Part shown: positions 1 to 11,600 of the stretch, in pieces
Layout: the number at the start of each line of letters is the position of its first letter
Position numbering within the stretch: position 1 is the first letter of the stretch
From: Undaria pinnatifida
Lineage: Eukaryota; Sar; Phaeophyceae; Laminariales; Alariaceae
Reading direction: 5' to 3'
Length of the DNA stretch: 64,000 bases
Assembly (NCBI GenBank): GCA_012845835.1
Contig: JABAKD010000002.1
Span: 24,222,518 to 24,286,517, forward strand
The notes under the pieces: model-generated
Seen by the model: the letters and a program-made list of their open reading frames with translations, nothing else
Told to the model about the DNA's origin: nothing
The model's database searches: none
Made by a program: the position numbers and the translations under genes

Positions 1-406
1 GCGTGTAGCTCACAGGCGAGCATATACAGGCGAGCATAGTGCCGAAGTAGTCGATACGGTGCGTCCTTGCGGCGAACGCTGTCAGCGCTTCCGGGGGGGG
101 AGTGGGGAGGAGGAGAGAAAGCCTTGCATAGGATCCACCGGCTACCGTCTTGCCCAGTCAGCTTACCCTAATCCCTCTTTTCTATTCGCCGCATTTCGCT
201 AGGAGTATACAGAGTACAGGACACCTAATACGAAACATAAATCTGGCCCAGACTGGTGCGGTTTCTTTTTTGGGGGGAGAGGATGCCTTTTACGCTAACT
301 TCAGTATGGTGTCTCCGGGATTTCTTATGTTCCTGCATATAAGTATCAGCCTGAATTTCTTATTGCCTAGTTTCTTACTAAGAGTCGTGTACTTGAACCG
401 AAACAG
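1..406 (+). other. Likely intron of the gene whose last exon is at 407-607
   Basis: No reading frame here looks coding: the longest frame has poor codon composition and no recognisable motif. The stretch ends in a plausible acceptor (gaaacag before position 407). I infer that it is the intron before the terminal exon, and possibly earlier exons of the same gene that I cannot resolve. Confidence 0.3.
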
Positions 407-607
407 GTGACCCGCGATAAGGTTGTGGTGGTCTCGGGGACGGACGAGCAGCGACGAGAAATGCTGCTCGAGCACATGTCGGCGGAGGCTTTAGAAGGCG
501 GGCGCCTTGGCTGTGCCGGAGCTCCCCCGTTCAACGCCGAACTTTACCTAGCGGGAGGAGATGCTGGAGGCCGGAGCACAAGCGAGGCAAGCGACCAGCC
601 AAGTTAA
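407..607 (+). CDS. Terminal exon of a protein with a CRAL-TRIO/SEC14-like end (partial gene)
   Basis: After the acceptor ending in CAG at 406, a GC-rich frame of 66 codons runs to TAA at 605-607. It begins VTRDKVVVVSGTDEQRREML and goes on to LLEHMSAEALEGG. This resembles the last strand and helix of CRAL-TRIO (SEC14) lipid-binding domains, where a basic-Lys-Val-Val stretch is followed by an acidic helix and a Leu-Pro-x-x-x-Gly-Gly turn. The Pro of that turn is not obvious here. The tail is Gly/Ser-rich. The upstream part of the gene lies outside the window or in unresolved exons, so function rests on this short match only. The gene converges on the pseudouridine synthase at 2705-6305. Confidence 0.4.
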   Translation: MTRDKVVVVSGTDEQRREMLLEHMSAEALEGGRLGCAGAPPFNAELYLAGGDAGGRSTSEASDQPS

Positions 608-2704
608 CGGACGCGGTTTTGTTTTATTTTGCTGTCGCGATTTTTGTATCATGCTGTCCTCTTTCAGGGCCGTTTTATTTCAATATGATTTCGAGGGCGG
701 GCGTTTGTGGAGAACGCGCGGCTGGAAGGCACGACGATTGGCCTTTTTAAAAGGGGTGGGCTTCGGTTTTGAGCGGTGTGGCAACCTGGTCGCCGTCTAT
801 GACACGCCCAACTTTTTCGGTTTGCACGTTTTCTAGTGGCGAGCGTTTGACGTGGCGCGTTGCAGTGGGTCAGGCGTGGTTTTGTTTGGACTGACATTGC
901 TTACGTCCCCCAACATAACATGGGCCTTGCACTCTTTTATTCGGTGCAGAACCGCATGCACATGTTGGGGACAAGACCCACGTTGTGGGAACAAAACTAG
1001 TTGATACTTGGAGGGGGATTATCTTTGCGGTAATAAAAGGCTTGGCCTTAAGCAATGAGTGGGGTGGGAAATTGTTGTATGGGTGCCAGCTAACGAGTGG
1101 TTGTGGGACTGATTTGTTCCGGTGTTGCAGTGTGTGGGGTTATTGGGTATGACGTCTCGGTTTGTGGGACGGGTTAGTATGGTGTCTTCGTGTGTGATTG
1201 TAGTCTATTGCTATGTGTTTTCCATGAGAATGTCAGGAGCCGTTGTGCGCTCTGTGTAAGTGTTGGTCGTGTGCTGTTTGTATGATGTTGTCCTGATAGC
1301 GAGACCCGTCGAAATTTTATGTACCGTGGGTTGTGCTTCTGTCTTCCTTGTGCTATGTAGAATTGAGCGTTTTTCCTTCCGAACCGTGTTCGATTGATTG
1401 CGGTTTGCGACATTGACCGCATGGAAAGATAGGGCCCGGCCTTGATCGTTTACAGAACATCAAGGACGGGCAGTAAGGTGACACGTCGTGAGCTGGTAGT
1501 ATGCCATGCTTGTTGTCCCGCACGGCGAACAGAGAAGGGGCCAACGCCTACTATTTCGCCTCTGGGACTTGAACTTGGCAACCAACAAATTCGTGAACTG
1601 TACAGCAGCCAAGACTTCAGAGGTGGATGAAAATTGGTGGGTTGCTTTCAGATGCAACTACTGATAGGCAGGTTGGGTGGTCGTAGTGGGGTAGGGGTGA
1701 ACATGGTCCCGCAGGTTGTGTTGAGCATGGTACTGTTTTTTTGTCAGTTGAGCATGGTACTGTTTTTTTGTCCAGTCAAGGTATGTACCTGAAAGGACAA
1801 TTTATTTTCAGAGAGTAAACAGTTGGCCGGGGGGGTCTCCTGGGGATTCCAGCGCTTCGAGAGCGCAGTTGTGTCACCTCGGCATCTTGAAGACCCGTAT
1901 AGCAGTGGTATACTCGTTCATCGGGCATGGGTGTACGATACCATCCCCTCTGATTATCGGCCTCACTGCATGATGACTTGAGACGCATCGCCGTTGTTGG
2001 TGTGTATGTGTTCCGTGTACCAGTAAGCTTTAGACTATGGCTGCAAAGTTACTGTAGTAGGTAATATACAAAACATAATCAAACAACCAAACCTCAAGTA
2101 TGGCATCATCGCGTCACTCGCGAATCTGTTCCACTCGCGAAAATACGGAGCACAGCCGAAGAAAGGCTTGCCCCAAACAAACTTCGTTGGGTTCTCACGT
2201 ATATTAATTTTGAGCGAAACCACGTATGACTGGAGTCGGAGAAAAACTTTGTTTGCGCACTCTCCCATTGATACCATATAATCGAAACGAGCGTTACGTG
2301 TTCGCAACCCAGTGCGATGTAAAAGGTAGAGCAAGGTTTGCCACAATTCAGTGCACACCCTGCATGCAACTGTGCAATCGGCGCTACATCATGCCGTCCC
2401 CTGGGTTTTGCCATGTCGGCTTTTCTCTCGCGATATCGTCACCCTCGCTATGCCACCATCTGCAACAATGCGTACTTGAACTTATATTCGAACCTCCGTG
2501 TGCGTTGTCAAAATCTATTCTTTGTTACCTGACGATGCCACGCAAAGTCCCGCCCGTGGCGTGCCAAAGCGTCAAAACGGCGACCGAAGCCATCGACGCG
2601 TCAACCAATCACGTAACCGCGGCTCTACGACCACGATCATATGTGTACAATTTAGTAGTACAGAGGCAACGACGCCGGGAAAACCAAGATGATGGTGAAT
2701 GAGG
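608..2704. other. Intergenic region between two convergent genes
   Basis: No supported gene. Just after the upstream stop the DNA is T/G-rich, as expected of a 3' UTR on the + strand. A 26-bp direct duplication (agcatggtactg plus a T tract) lies at about 1724-1773. Several open frames of 60-160 codons occur on both strands, but they lack motifs, coding composition and splice-site support. Confidence 0.5.
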
Positions 2705-5700
2705 TCATGGACGTACAGCAGGCCCCTCGCACATGCTTGGTACGTTCTTCCCAAACACCTCCTCGAGAACGCCCTCCCCGCACAGCGCGCCCCATGCCGC
2801 AGGCAGAGGCGCAACTACTCGCACGACGCACCCAACCCGGGTTGGGTGGGGCACGGCCAACTCACTCGCATGCAACATAATGCTCCTGTCCTCCAGCGGC
2901 TCCATGTTCCCCGATGGGATCGAAGCGATTCCACCCCTTCCGCGGCGAGAGCGCCCGTAGCGAACGTCCCCGATGATCGGGTGGCCCATTCCGGCGAGCT
3001 GGACCCGAATCTGGTGCTTGCGCCCGGTGACCAGCCGCACACGAACCAAGGTGCGTGCGTCCCCTGTGTGTGGGCACCGGAGAAGAGCCGCGGCCGAGGG
3101 CGCCACTTTTACCGCCTCCCATTCTAACACAGCTCGCTTGGCGCCGACAGCCCTAGCCCCCGCGCTGCCACCGTCGGCATGATCATGATCCGCATGAAGC
3201 GGCGACGGTTGGGGTGGCCCCGAGTCCCCCGCTTCCTTCGCGCCCTCTCTGTGAGCACCCCCCGCTAATGATGGGCGAACGCGTCGTGGCTCAGGGGGGA
3301 AGTAAGGCATGCCTGCCGCTAAGGCTAGACTCGGAGCAGTCGATGGCGACGTTACTTCTGCAGTGCAGCCGCTACCTCCCCGTCCCGGTTGGAGTATCGC
3401 TGTTCGGGGACCCCGTCCGTCCTTCGTAATGCCCCCGCCTCGGTCCAGAGTTACCAGGTAGTCCTCGCAAGTGCCACTCCCGCATAGCGTTCCGTTGACG
3501 ACCGCGTAATAAATTTTGTTGACGCCATCGCGCGCCCGAAAGCTAGCGGAGAGGCGAGCGGCAGCTTTGCTGGTGCGAGCAATGCACATGGCTCCTGAAA
3601 CTGAACGGAAGGCGGATGAATCAACCAGGCGACATACGGTGCGAGAAAATCAAGCGCGTCGTGTTACAAACACGTTATCCGCGCTATCGTGGCGGCTTTG
3701 GGAAGCACGACGAGCCAAACAGGGAAGGTTATCGGTGCACAGCTATGGCGGGCACGTACCGGAGCGACCGAGAGACCAATTTTACACGCGGGTAGACCAG
3801 ACAAAACTTATCCACTACCTGGACGATCGAGGCGGTGCACTAGAGCGAGGAACGCCTCGCCGGGTTTGTTCGCGGTCACCCGGACGTACTCTCGAGCTAG
3901 AGCGGCCACATCCGCGTTCTTTGTGCGGTCGCCCTGAGACAAGAGTCCCGCCGGCTTGTTCACGCACAACACCTACCGGATATAGAAAACGGTGTTGAGG
4001 TACGAGGTGGCCAAGATGTTGCTGTATCACCAACTAACAGTTTGGAACGCATGCGTGATAGGTATGATCGTGTGTATATCGTGGCGACGGAGGAGGGAGG
4101 TTGTCAGACCCACTGATGGCAATTGGCAATTTGATGCTACTAACAGAGCTCTACCTTAGGTTGACCACTCCACGACCCTAAACTCGATTAACAAGTACCT
4201 AGTATGTGAATCTAAAGCTGCAAGCATGAACACTAGATTTACTGCTGCACAGCAAAACTATGGGGTATGGTGGGGTGACAAATGGCACGCTCCGATCAAA
4301 GCAATCAGCTACAACAGCAGCCACACGCGCATAGAGTTGCAGGCTGCTGCTGGTAGGGTGCTGGACTGCTGCTGGGCGGCAGGATCGTAGCACACCCACG
4401 CAGCGGCAGCACAGCAGAAATATGCGGTATGGTGAAGTGACAGATGACAGGCTCCGACAAAAGCAATTCGCCGCAGCATAGCGAGGACTCGCCACGCGCA
4501 CGTACATGATGCATCCTACTACTGCTGCTGTGCGGCAGAGTTGTACACGTAGCGTTGTGCTGTCCTCATGTGTGTCTGGTGCCTGTCATCTGTGATGTGG
4601 GCAAAACCGCCGACAAAAATCATGTGGATGTAGATGTAAGGATGGGTTGATCTACAAATTACTATCAAAAAGGTTCCTATATAAACGCCCAAATTGGCGC
4701 GATCTACGGACATGTTATGGGCATGCGCACGCAGCGGGGGCACAGCAGAAATATGGGTGTATGGTGGGGTGACAAATGGCACGCTCCGTTCAAAGCAATC
4801 AGCTACTACAACTGCAGCGACACGCGCATATAGGTTGTTGCTGCTAGGCGGCTGGACTGCTGCTGGGCGGCAGGATCGTAGCGTGGTACTCTGTGCAAAA
4901 ATAGGGATATGTGCGTGTACCCTCTAGCAGAAAACCCCGGTTTGCATCCAAATCTTCCGCGCGTACACGGGGATAGGGGATGCGGAAACCCAATCCCCCG
5001 TATCCACACGGAATGAAACCGCTTGGATATTGACAGGTTCGCCCGTATATCGGCCGACCTGCGATCCCGCCGTTTCAGGGGGGAAGAGTGTTATAAGGCT
5101 TAATTTGGGTAAGCTATTGGTTAACCTTTTGCAAGTGGTCAAACGGACTAATACCCCACTAATTCCTTGAAAAATACTCTCCCCGGTACCCCCAGGAAAT
5201 GAATCCGCTTGGATATTGACAGGTCCGCCCGTATATCCGGCCGACCTGCTATCCCGCTGTTTCAGGGGGGGAAAGTGTTATAAATAATAAGGCTTAGTTT
5301 GGGTAAGCTATTGGTTAAACTTTTGCAAGTGGTCAAACGGACTAATACCCCACTAAATCCTTCGCAAATGGTATCCAATTTGGATCTCCCTTCCGACGTG
5401 CTCGGTTCGGACGCTCGTCGGCGTGTGGCCATCGAACGCTGCAAACCGTGCACCAACCCCCACGACAGCGGGGACATGCCCAAATACCCACCGGCGGGGC
5501 TGACGCAGTACATGCTCTACAATTTTCCAAGAAGCCCGCGCCATACCACGTCACTCAAGACGACGTTTCGAACCCCTCCAGCCGCTGGAGGTGGAGCAGA
5601 TGACCGGTCATCAGACGTCTATATCGAGTACCCCAAAAGTGCTAAAAGTAGTGCTATTGAGTACACCCAAGAAGTACAGCGGGAAATATGCAAATTCATG

Positions 5701-6305
5701 ATGTTTCCGGGCAAGTTTTTTTAGATGTACAAACAAATATATGTATAGTCATCGCGTCCGGTAGTAATAATGTTCTTGCGCCCTAGGCACTTCCCGGAGG
5801 GGAACCTTGTAGGTGGTAGACTAGTCTATATAGCAGCAGTAGAAACCATGGTTACGAGTGTGGGTATCATGAGCACTTCCTAGCGTACGGCTAGTAGTGC
5901 AGTAAGAAGACTTGCAAGCGCGTCAACCGCATCAATCAAGCATTACTCGTCGGTGGCTGCCAAGGGGGTACAGACGTATAAACAAGAGTAACCAGCGAGT
6001 TGCCGACCGGCCGGCACTGTCGACTGGTGTCTATTAATAGTGCCTAGGTACATACGTGCGTCGTTATCGCAATGTAAACGAACTCCATCTTACTTTTCGT
6101 CTCCATTTAATATTATACCCGAAGGGCATAGCGCCTCACTCACGTGGTTGTCCATATACAGCACGTCCTTATCGGAGAATGACTGGAGTGATTCCAGCTG
6201 AACCGATGGACGGAAGCTACTGATTCCCCGTGATGAGACCCAGGGACGGCCGCGAACGAAGACTCTTCTCCCAGCCATGCCTCCACATCGAGAAACAGCT
6301 GCCAT
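2705..6305 (-). CDS. RluA/RsuA-type RNA pseudouridine synthase, 3 exons, 403 aa
   Basis: Exons on the minus strand are 6305-6144, 3972-3819 and 3600-2705, with introns GT-AG and phases 0 and 1. The joined length of 1212 nt closes on a stop. The product isomerises uridine to pseudouridine in rRNA, tRNA or mRNA. Landmarks in order are DKDVLYMDNH joined to VLCVNKPAGLLSQGD (residues about 45-70), the catalytic loop VHRLDRPVSGAM with its Asp (about 101), and ARTSKAAARLS. After these come KIYYAVVNG, RVRLVTGRKHQIRVQLAG, HPIIGDVRYG and IMLHASEL, all hallmarks of the RluA family. The loop VHRLDRPVSG is itself split by intron 2, and choosing acceptor 3601-3602 restores the family motif exactly. The N-terminus (MAGRRVFVRGRPWVSSRG from the second Met) is Arg/Ser-rich and acid-poor, so organelle import, probably mitochondrial, is inferred. 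An insert of about 100 residues between the YYAVVNG and TGRKHQIR motifs is Gly/Pro/Ala-rich. Intron 1 is 2.2 kb and full of duplications. Confidence 0.85.
4255..4880. repeat. Three related ~130-bp repeat units in intron 1 of the pseudouridine synthase gene
   Basis: A unit containing tggggtgacaaatggcacgc and ending ctgggcggcaggatcgtagc occurs at about 4258-4392 and again at about 4748-4882. A more diverged copy of its first half is at about 4398-4470 (gtgacagatgacaggctccg). The copies are in direct orientation. Several reading frames in this stretch are by-products of the repeats. Confidence 0.7.
5009..5372. repeat. Direct duplication, two copies of ~170 bp
   Basis: The stretch at about 5009-5172 is repeated at about 5200-5370. 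Both copies include cttggatattgacagg near the start and gcaagtggtcaaacggacta near the end, with scattered substitutions and one 8-bp insertion (taaataat) in the second. The repeat lies inside intron 1 of the pseudouridine synthase gene. Confidence 0.8.
5368..5724 (+). CDS. Unassigned open frame (118 aa) inside an intron on the opposite strand
   Basis: An ATG-initiated frame begins MVSNLDLPSDVLGSDARRRV and runs to a stop at 5722-5724. Its first 60 codons are biased to G or C at the third position, unlike the surrounding intron. The second half is richer in A/T. I recognise no domain. It could be a small nested gene, a captured exon or a relic of a mobile element. The upstream edge falls at the end of the 170-bp duplication. 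Confidence 0.2.
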   Translation: MVSNLDLPSDVLGSDARRRVAIERCKPCTNPHDSGDMPKYPPAGLTQYMLYNFPRSPRHTTSLKTTFRTPPAAGGGADDRSSDVYIEYPKSAKSSAIEYTQEVQREICKFMMFPGKFF

Positions 6306-8679
6306 CCTGGCTGCGGGTTGCGATGGAAAGTCGAAAAGTGGAATACGGAAATCTTTGAAACAATGGGTTTCGTAGAGACTAAGACTGGCGGCCTAGACCT
6401 GAGGGGATACGGTGCATACAATAATTGATGAGACAGCAGAAGTGTGAGTCTTCGCCGCTGTCCGCCGCGCAAGTTAATCAAGTACATAAATATCCGCAAC
6501 CTCGCAACCCGCAACCACCGTATTGCATTCCTGTCTCTACCGTTTGCCTACGCACCGATTGATTGTACGCCATAGTTACGCTATACTTCCTGTGTAATCG
6601 CTGTGCATATGGCAGGCCAGCAGAGGTCCAGCCCAAGCCTGATGCTCGCGTTGTTGGTGCTGTCAAGAGTCATGATGGAACATGCAGAGGATGGATGTCG
6701 ATCGCTGTCATACTGCTGTTCCAAAATGATCTCTTCTGCTCATCATGGAGTTACCTGGTATTATACATGAAAAGCGCTTTCGAAATCGTGATCAACGCAC
6801 GCAACGACTTCCATAAATTTGCAATTAATTGAAACAAAGAAATTCGAACACAGCTAAATAATACAACAATAATAATGAATGGTATTAATAGTAAAGGAGT
6901 TATTAGATATGGAAAGCGCATTCTTTGGAAATCAAAGCGCGTAGTAAGGACTTCCTCCATAAGCAAACTGAAGAAATTCGAACACAGCTGACTATAACTA
7001 TGTACTATCATCAAAGTAGGGAATGCAACAATTATTCCACCGTTATTTATTGTTATGAGTACGCCCCCCCCGTCCCCCCCTCCCCTCCTGCCGGCCCCAT
7101 TGTCCCTCGTGCGTCCCCGATCGTACGACAAGGTTTTTGGTCGGATCGACGCCCCGTTCGGGAAAAAACAACCTACCACTGGTATAGTAGCAGTAGTAGT
7201 AGTAGTAGTAGTATACTGTAGTAGTAGTGGTAGTTGTATTAGTTTTTGTAGTAGCAGTAGTAGGAGTAGAAGTAACAGTAGCAGTAGTAGCAATAGTAGT
7301 AGTATTATTATAGTAGTAGTAGTAGTAGTAGCAGCAGCAGTAGTAGCACAAGAGGGGGCACATTGCAAAAAACAGGTGTGGAGCTTGTGTGAATCAACAC
7401 GCATGTATATGCACGCAGTTTTATATTTCGTAGAACTGGAATTATTAGACCTTTTTTTCGGCGCTGAGGCCCTCTAGAAAATAACCACGCCCAAAAAGCG
7501 CCAAAACACGTGAAGAAACTAACTCGTCCTAGCAGTATTTTTGGTACTTTATCTAGCATCTAGTGTATCTAGTATACGTCAAGACCGTACAAGGCACCTA
7601 CCTACCTCTCCACTCCCCACTGACGATCTTTAGACCTACACAGCACCCATTCGTGGCAGAGTACAGAGCACTACTTAAGCACGAAGCACCACTTCGGAAA
7701 TCGGACCGCTAATACTACTACAGTAGTATTGCTACTGTGATCGTAAGTTAGAAGAGATGAGGATTTGGTGATGATATTGAGCTGCAAATCGGAGCAATTC
7801 TCTTCCTGGTCTTGGCGACCAACACTTCCACAGACCCGAGGCTCCCCACTCATCGTCAACGTCCTGATAATAGCAAAAAATAGCCCGCCACCACTACTAC
7901 GCGTATTTTGATAAACGCTGTCTAAATATGTACTTACTGTAACTTGTTGCCACATCGGCGCCTCGTCGCAACGCGCGTCAACACTCAAACACAATCACAC
8001 TAACCACTCACTGATTTTGAGTCGCAAAACCATCATTATTATGCAGTTCGTAGATCCTACAGGTTGGGCGCGTGCGGGCATAATGTGGACTTAGCAAAAT
8101 TCTTGGGAAACCGTCTTGAGAAAAAAATACACAAAAAAAACGCACAAAATGCCCAAGTGCCGATCAACAATGCTGTTCTGTTTCTTGTCAGCACGAGTAG
8201 GCACGAAAGTAAACGCGCAGAGTTAGCTATACTGCCACTTGTGCTTGCAGTTCGTCGCGTCGTATTTTCGATTCGCAAGTTCACATTCCCCGACTGCCAC
8301 GTGCGAGCGAATAACAGTCGCTGGGAAAATGTGGGAAACAACCACCCAAGAAATAGAACACCTTGTATGCCAAAAGACACAACGAAAAATGAACGTCCGC
8401 AGTGTATAATCTCGTTTCTATAAAAAAATAAAATCTACGACGACAGCCACCAAGTGGTGGCTAGTGCTTGCCCTCGTCGGATCGGACGGCAGGCCAACCA
8501 GTTCCTCCACCGGGAACGCAACTCGTTTATAGTACCCCAACCAAGGGGAGATACAAAAAACCCCGTAAATTAAACCCCGCCACACCTTCTCACAAAACAA
8601 CGCGCCCACTACAGCGACGTTAGACCTTGCGCTAATCGCTGCAAACAGCGCCCAGGCCCCCAAACCTACGCAGTGCCCA
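6306..8679. other. Intergenic region with a TAG-type microsatellite
   Basis: This stretch lies between the 5' end of the pseudouridine synthase gene and the 3' end of the bilin reductase gene, both on the minus strand. The first few hundred bases should hold the promoter of the former. The middle is A/T-rich, with a duplicated gaagaaattcgaacacagct word at about 6837 and 6970 and the microsatellite listed separately. No coding frame is convincing. Confidence 0.5.
7187..7350. repeat. (TAG)n / (AGC)n imperfect microsatellite
   Basis: About 160 bp of trinucleotides, mainly TAG with AGC and ATT interruptions. The long Val, Ser, Leu or Tyr homopolymer frames read through it on both strands are artefacts. 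Confidence 0.9.
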
Positions 8680-11600
8680 TCACGCGCACGGGTTTCCACC
8701 CGATGGCCGCCCCTCCCCGCAACCGCCTCCACCCCCACTTCCCCCGCCCCGTAACGCCGACCCCTTCGGATACCCCTCGGGTGGTCGAGTGCTCAACTCG
8801 AACAAAAATTTGTCCATGAACTCTTCTGCGAAAGCTTCGCCGTAGTAATTTCGGAACAGTCCATGCGCAGGGTCGCGCTCGGCGTTGTACTGGTCGTACG
8901 CGCGATGGCGGTCGAGCACGCGTGCGCGGGCCTCGGGGGAGCAATCTCCTCCCTCTTCGGCAGCGGCGAGAAGGCTGGTAATGTATACCGAGAGGTACTC
9001 CTCGAACGCGGGGAACAGTCGCTCTTCCACGACAGAACAGTCCTCGTACCTGTTAGGGAACGCATAAATTACGCACAGTACACGGCACGAGTAGGGCGGC
9101 GGGAATGAGAAGGAGGGGGGGTTGGGGGGTGAGGGGTGAGGGGGAGGGTGCGGACAGGGAGGGGGGTGGGTCAAGGGTTTGGGGGGGGGGGGGAGGGGGG
9201 AGGGGGGGGTGTTACAGCGTGCGTGTCACCTTTGCATTTACGCATGATAACGATATCCCCGAAGCAGAACATCCCGAACGAACCCATGACTACTTTTGCT
9301 GCGCAACTGCTGTGTAGCATTTTAACAGTTGCACCTCGACGTCCCGTGAGGTGACAGAAGACAATTCGCGTTTTGCAGGGTTAGGGTTCCCATCCAAGGC
9401 CTCTCTCAATCTCAAGAAAGGCTATGTTGAGCGAGGAGCGAGAAAGTGAAACGACAAATTTCCCATCGGGTGTCCATTTGTCACGCGAATAGATTCACCA
9501 GGCAACTCGAGTGGCTCAACCAACGTGATACGTCGATGCCCCTCGGGGGTAGAGGGAATGGAGCCGGAAAAGCTTAAATAACAGCACAGCAGCGTGTGCC
9601 TCACCTTCCGAAGAGCATGTCGTCGCTGAAGAAGCGCGCACTGTCGTAGAATCGCGGAGACATCTTTTGAGAAAATTCGGGGTACTTCGCTTTGATCGGC
9701 GCCAGTTGCTCCGAGAAACTGCGCGAGACAATCGACAAGAGTGAAGAGAGACAAGCGAGAAGGTCGATGAGACACGAATCAACGAGAGACAAGAAACAAC
9801 TACGCTGTGATTGGAGAGGCATTTGGGACTAGCGATGGTAGTACCAAAAACATAACCAAGTTCCTGGCATAGATGGCGGGCTTCCTGGATTAGCTGATGG
9901 TTGCCTGCGTGCAGGTGTGGAGGGAGAAAAACCCCACGCCGTATAGAGATCCGAACGGAGGAAAATAAGATCCACGGGAATATAAACCGCGCGCACAGCC
10001 AGACCGCCCGCGCAAATCTCTCCACGTTCCGCCTTGCGCCTCGTTCCGGATTTCGAAACAAAAGAGTCTGTGCCATGCGCGGCCGCCTCCCAAGGTCAAG
10101 CGAAGCAGCTTCGCAAGCAAGCTAAAACAGTCATAGCGTCTTGTTCAATCACACTCCAAGTCTACATCGTCTGTAAAAAAGCACTATTAATAACAATACA
10201 CGCACAACCAAAGCCAAATTGTTGATATATTTCAAAAACCAAGTGCGTCAGCCATGACTTTGACCAATCGACTGGTCGGTACTCAGTCGAGCAAACTGCG
10301 TGATACATACGGCCGCGCGCGTGTTCCATGTACTCCTCGCAATTTTTCCTGGTAAAGGATACCTGGTACACTTCAGCGACTCCCCAGGATGCTACAAAAG
10401 TCAAATAACGATTTTACAAGGGCGAATCAGTCGCCAACAGGTGACCTATCAATAGTGGAGAGTCAGACGAGAGATACTGCCACATGATAGGGGTACGGGA
10501 GGACAATAGTTTCTATCGGAACGGCATCTATGCCAATTTGTTGGAGAGCAGAAACAATAACAGCGAAATTTTTGTGGTGTGCTCCTCCAAGGCCTGCTCT
10601 CACCGTCCGCGGCAACCCTCGTCTTCGAACAGCGGCTGGACGTCGACGCCCGCCAGGTGCTTGTCACCGAACGAGATGAGATCTATGCCCATCAGCGGAA
10701 AGTCCAGCGACGAGTCCGGGTATACGACCGCATTCAGCACCTGAACCTTATCTCCCGCGTCGAAGTACGTCAACCTCACTTTCCGCACTTGGGGGCTGGT
10801 GAAGCTCATGCTGTTACATTCGCGAGTGTAATGTGGCGTGTTTTGGGAGAGGGTGGATGGCGGGAAAGCGAACAAACACAAGGAGGGCTTTGTGAGTCAT
10901 TTATCATGAGCAAGGCGGTGACCGTGTCACTGTTTTGGGGAGGGCGGAGGAAACGAAGCAAATTAGGAAACACCCAAACCCAAGGTGGGGTTTGTGAGTT
11001 TTTGAGAAACAATGTACCTGGTAATTTTACCATACGCAGGTCGGAGGCCGAGGGGTTGTCGAACCAAACATTGTGCAAGAGATTGATAAAAATGCTGAGA
11101 AAGTTCTGGAAGGGTTGTTGTCTGTTTCCAAGCAGCACGGCACGCAAAACATAACTCTTGGTCCTTACTCTCATGTACTGCAAATACTTCCAACTCTAAT
11201 TCCCAGTAGTTTGTGGTGCACTTTTAGAACGGTCAAGACTCCTCTTTCATCTGAAAGCGTGCGGCGTAGAGAAGAGCCTACCGCCGTAATTGCACCAGGG
11301 ACGACAAGACAACAGCATGGCTCGTCGCCGACAAAACGGTAGCTTCCAAAGGTCTAGCTTCACCCCCGCCCTTGTTTTCGACGAACGTCTACGCTTCTAC
11401 ACGCCGCAAAAACATACGATACCCGTACCAGGTACCACTCTGGACGGGAGTGTAGGGACCACTTGCGGTATTACCATTAACACCAACAAATAGTATATTG
11501 ACTTCCAAAGCGGCCTGTTTCAGAGCTTTTTTGTTCGCGGCGTGCAGCTGCCCAGCCATACCATGCCCCCGAGGCGGCCAGCGTCGGCATTGGCCTTTGC

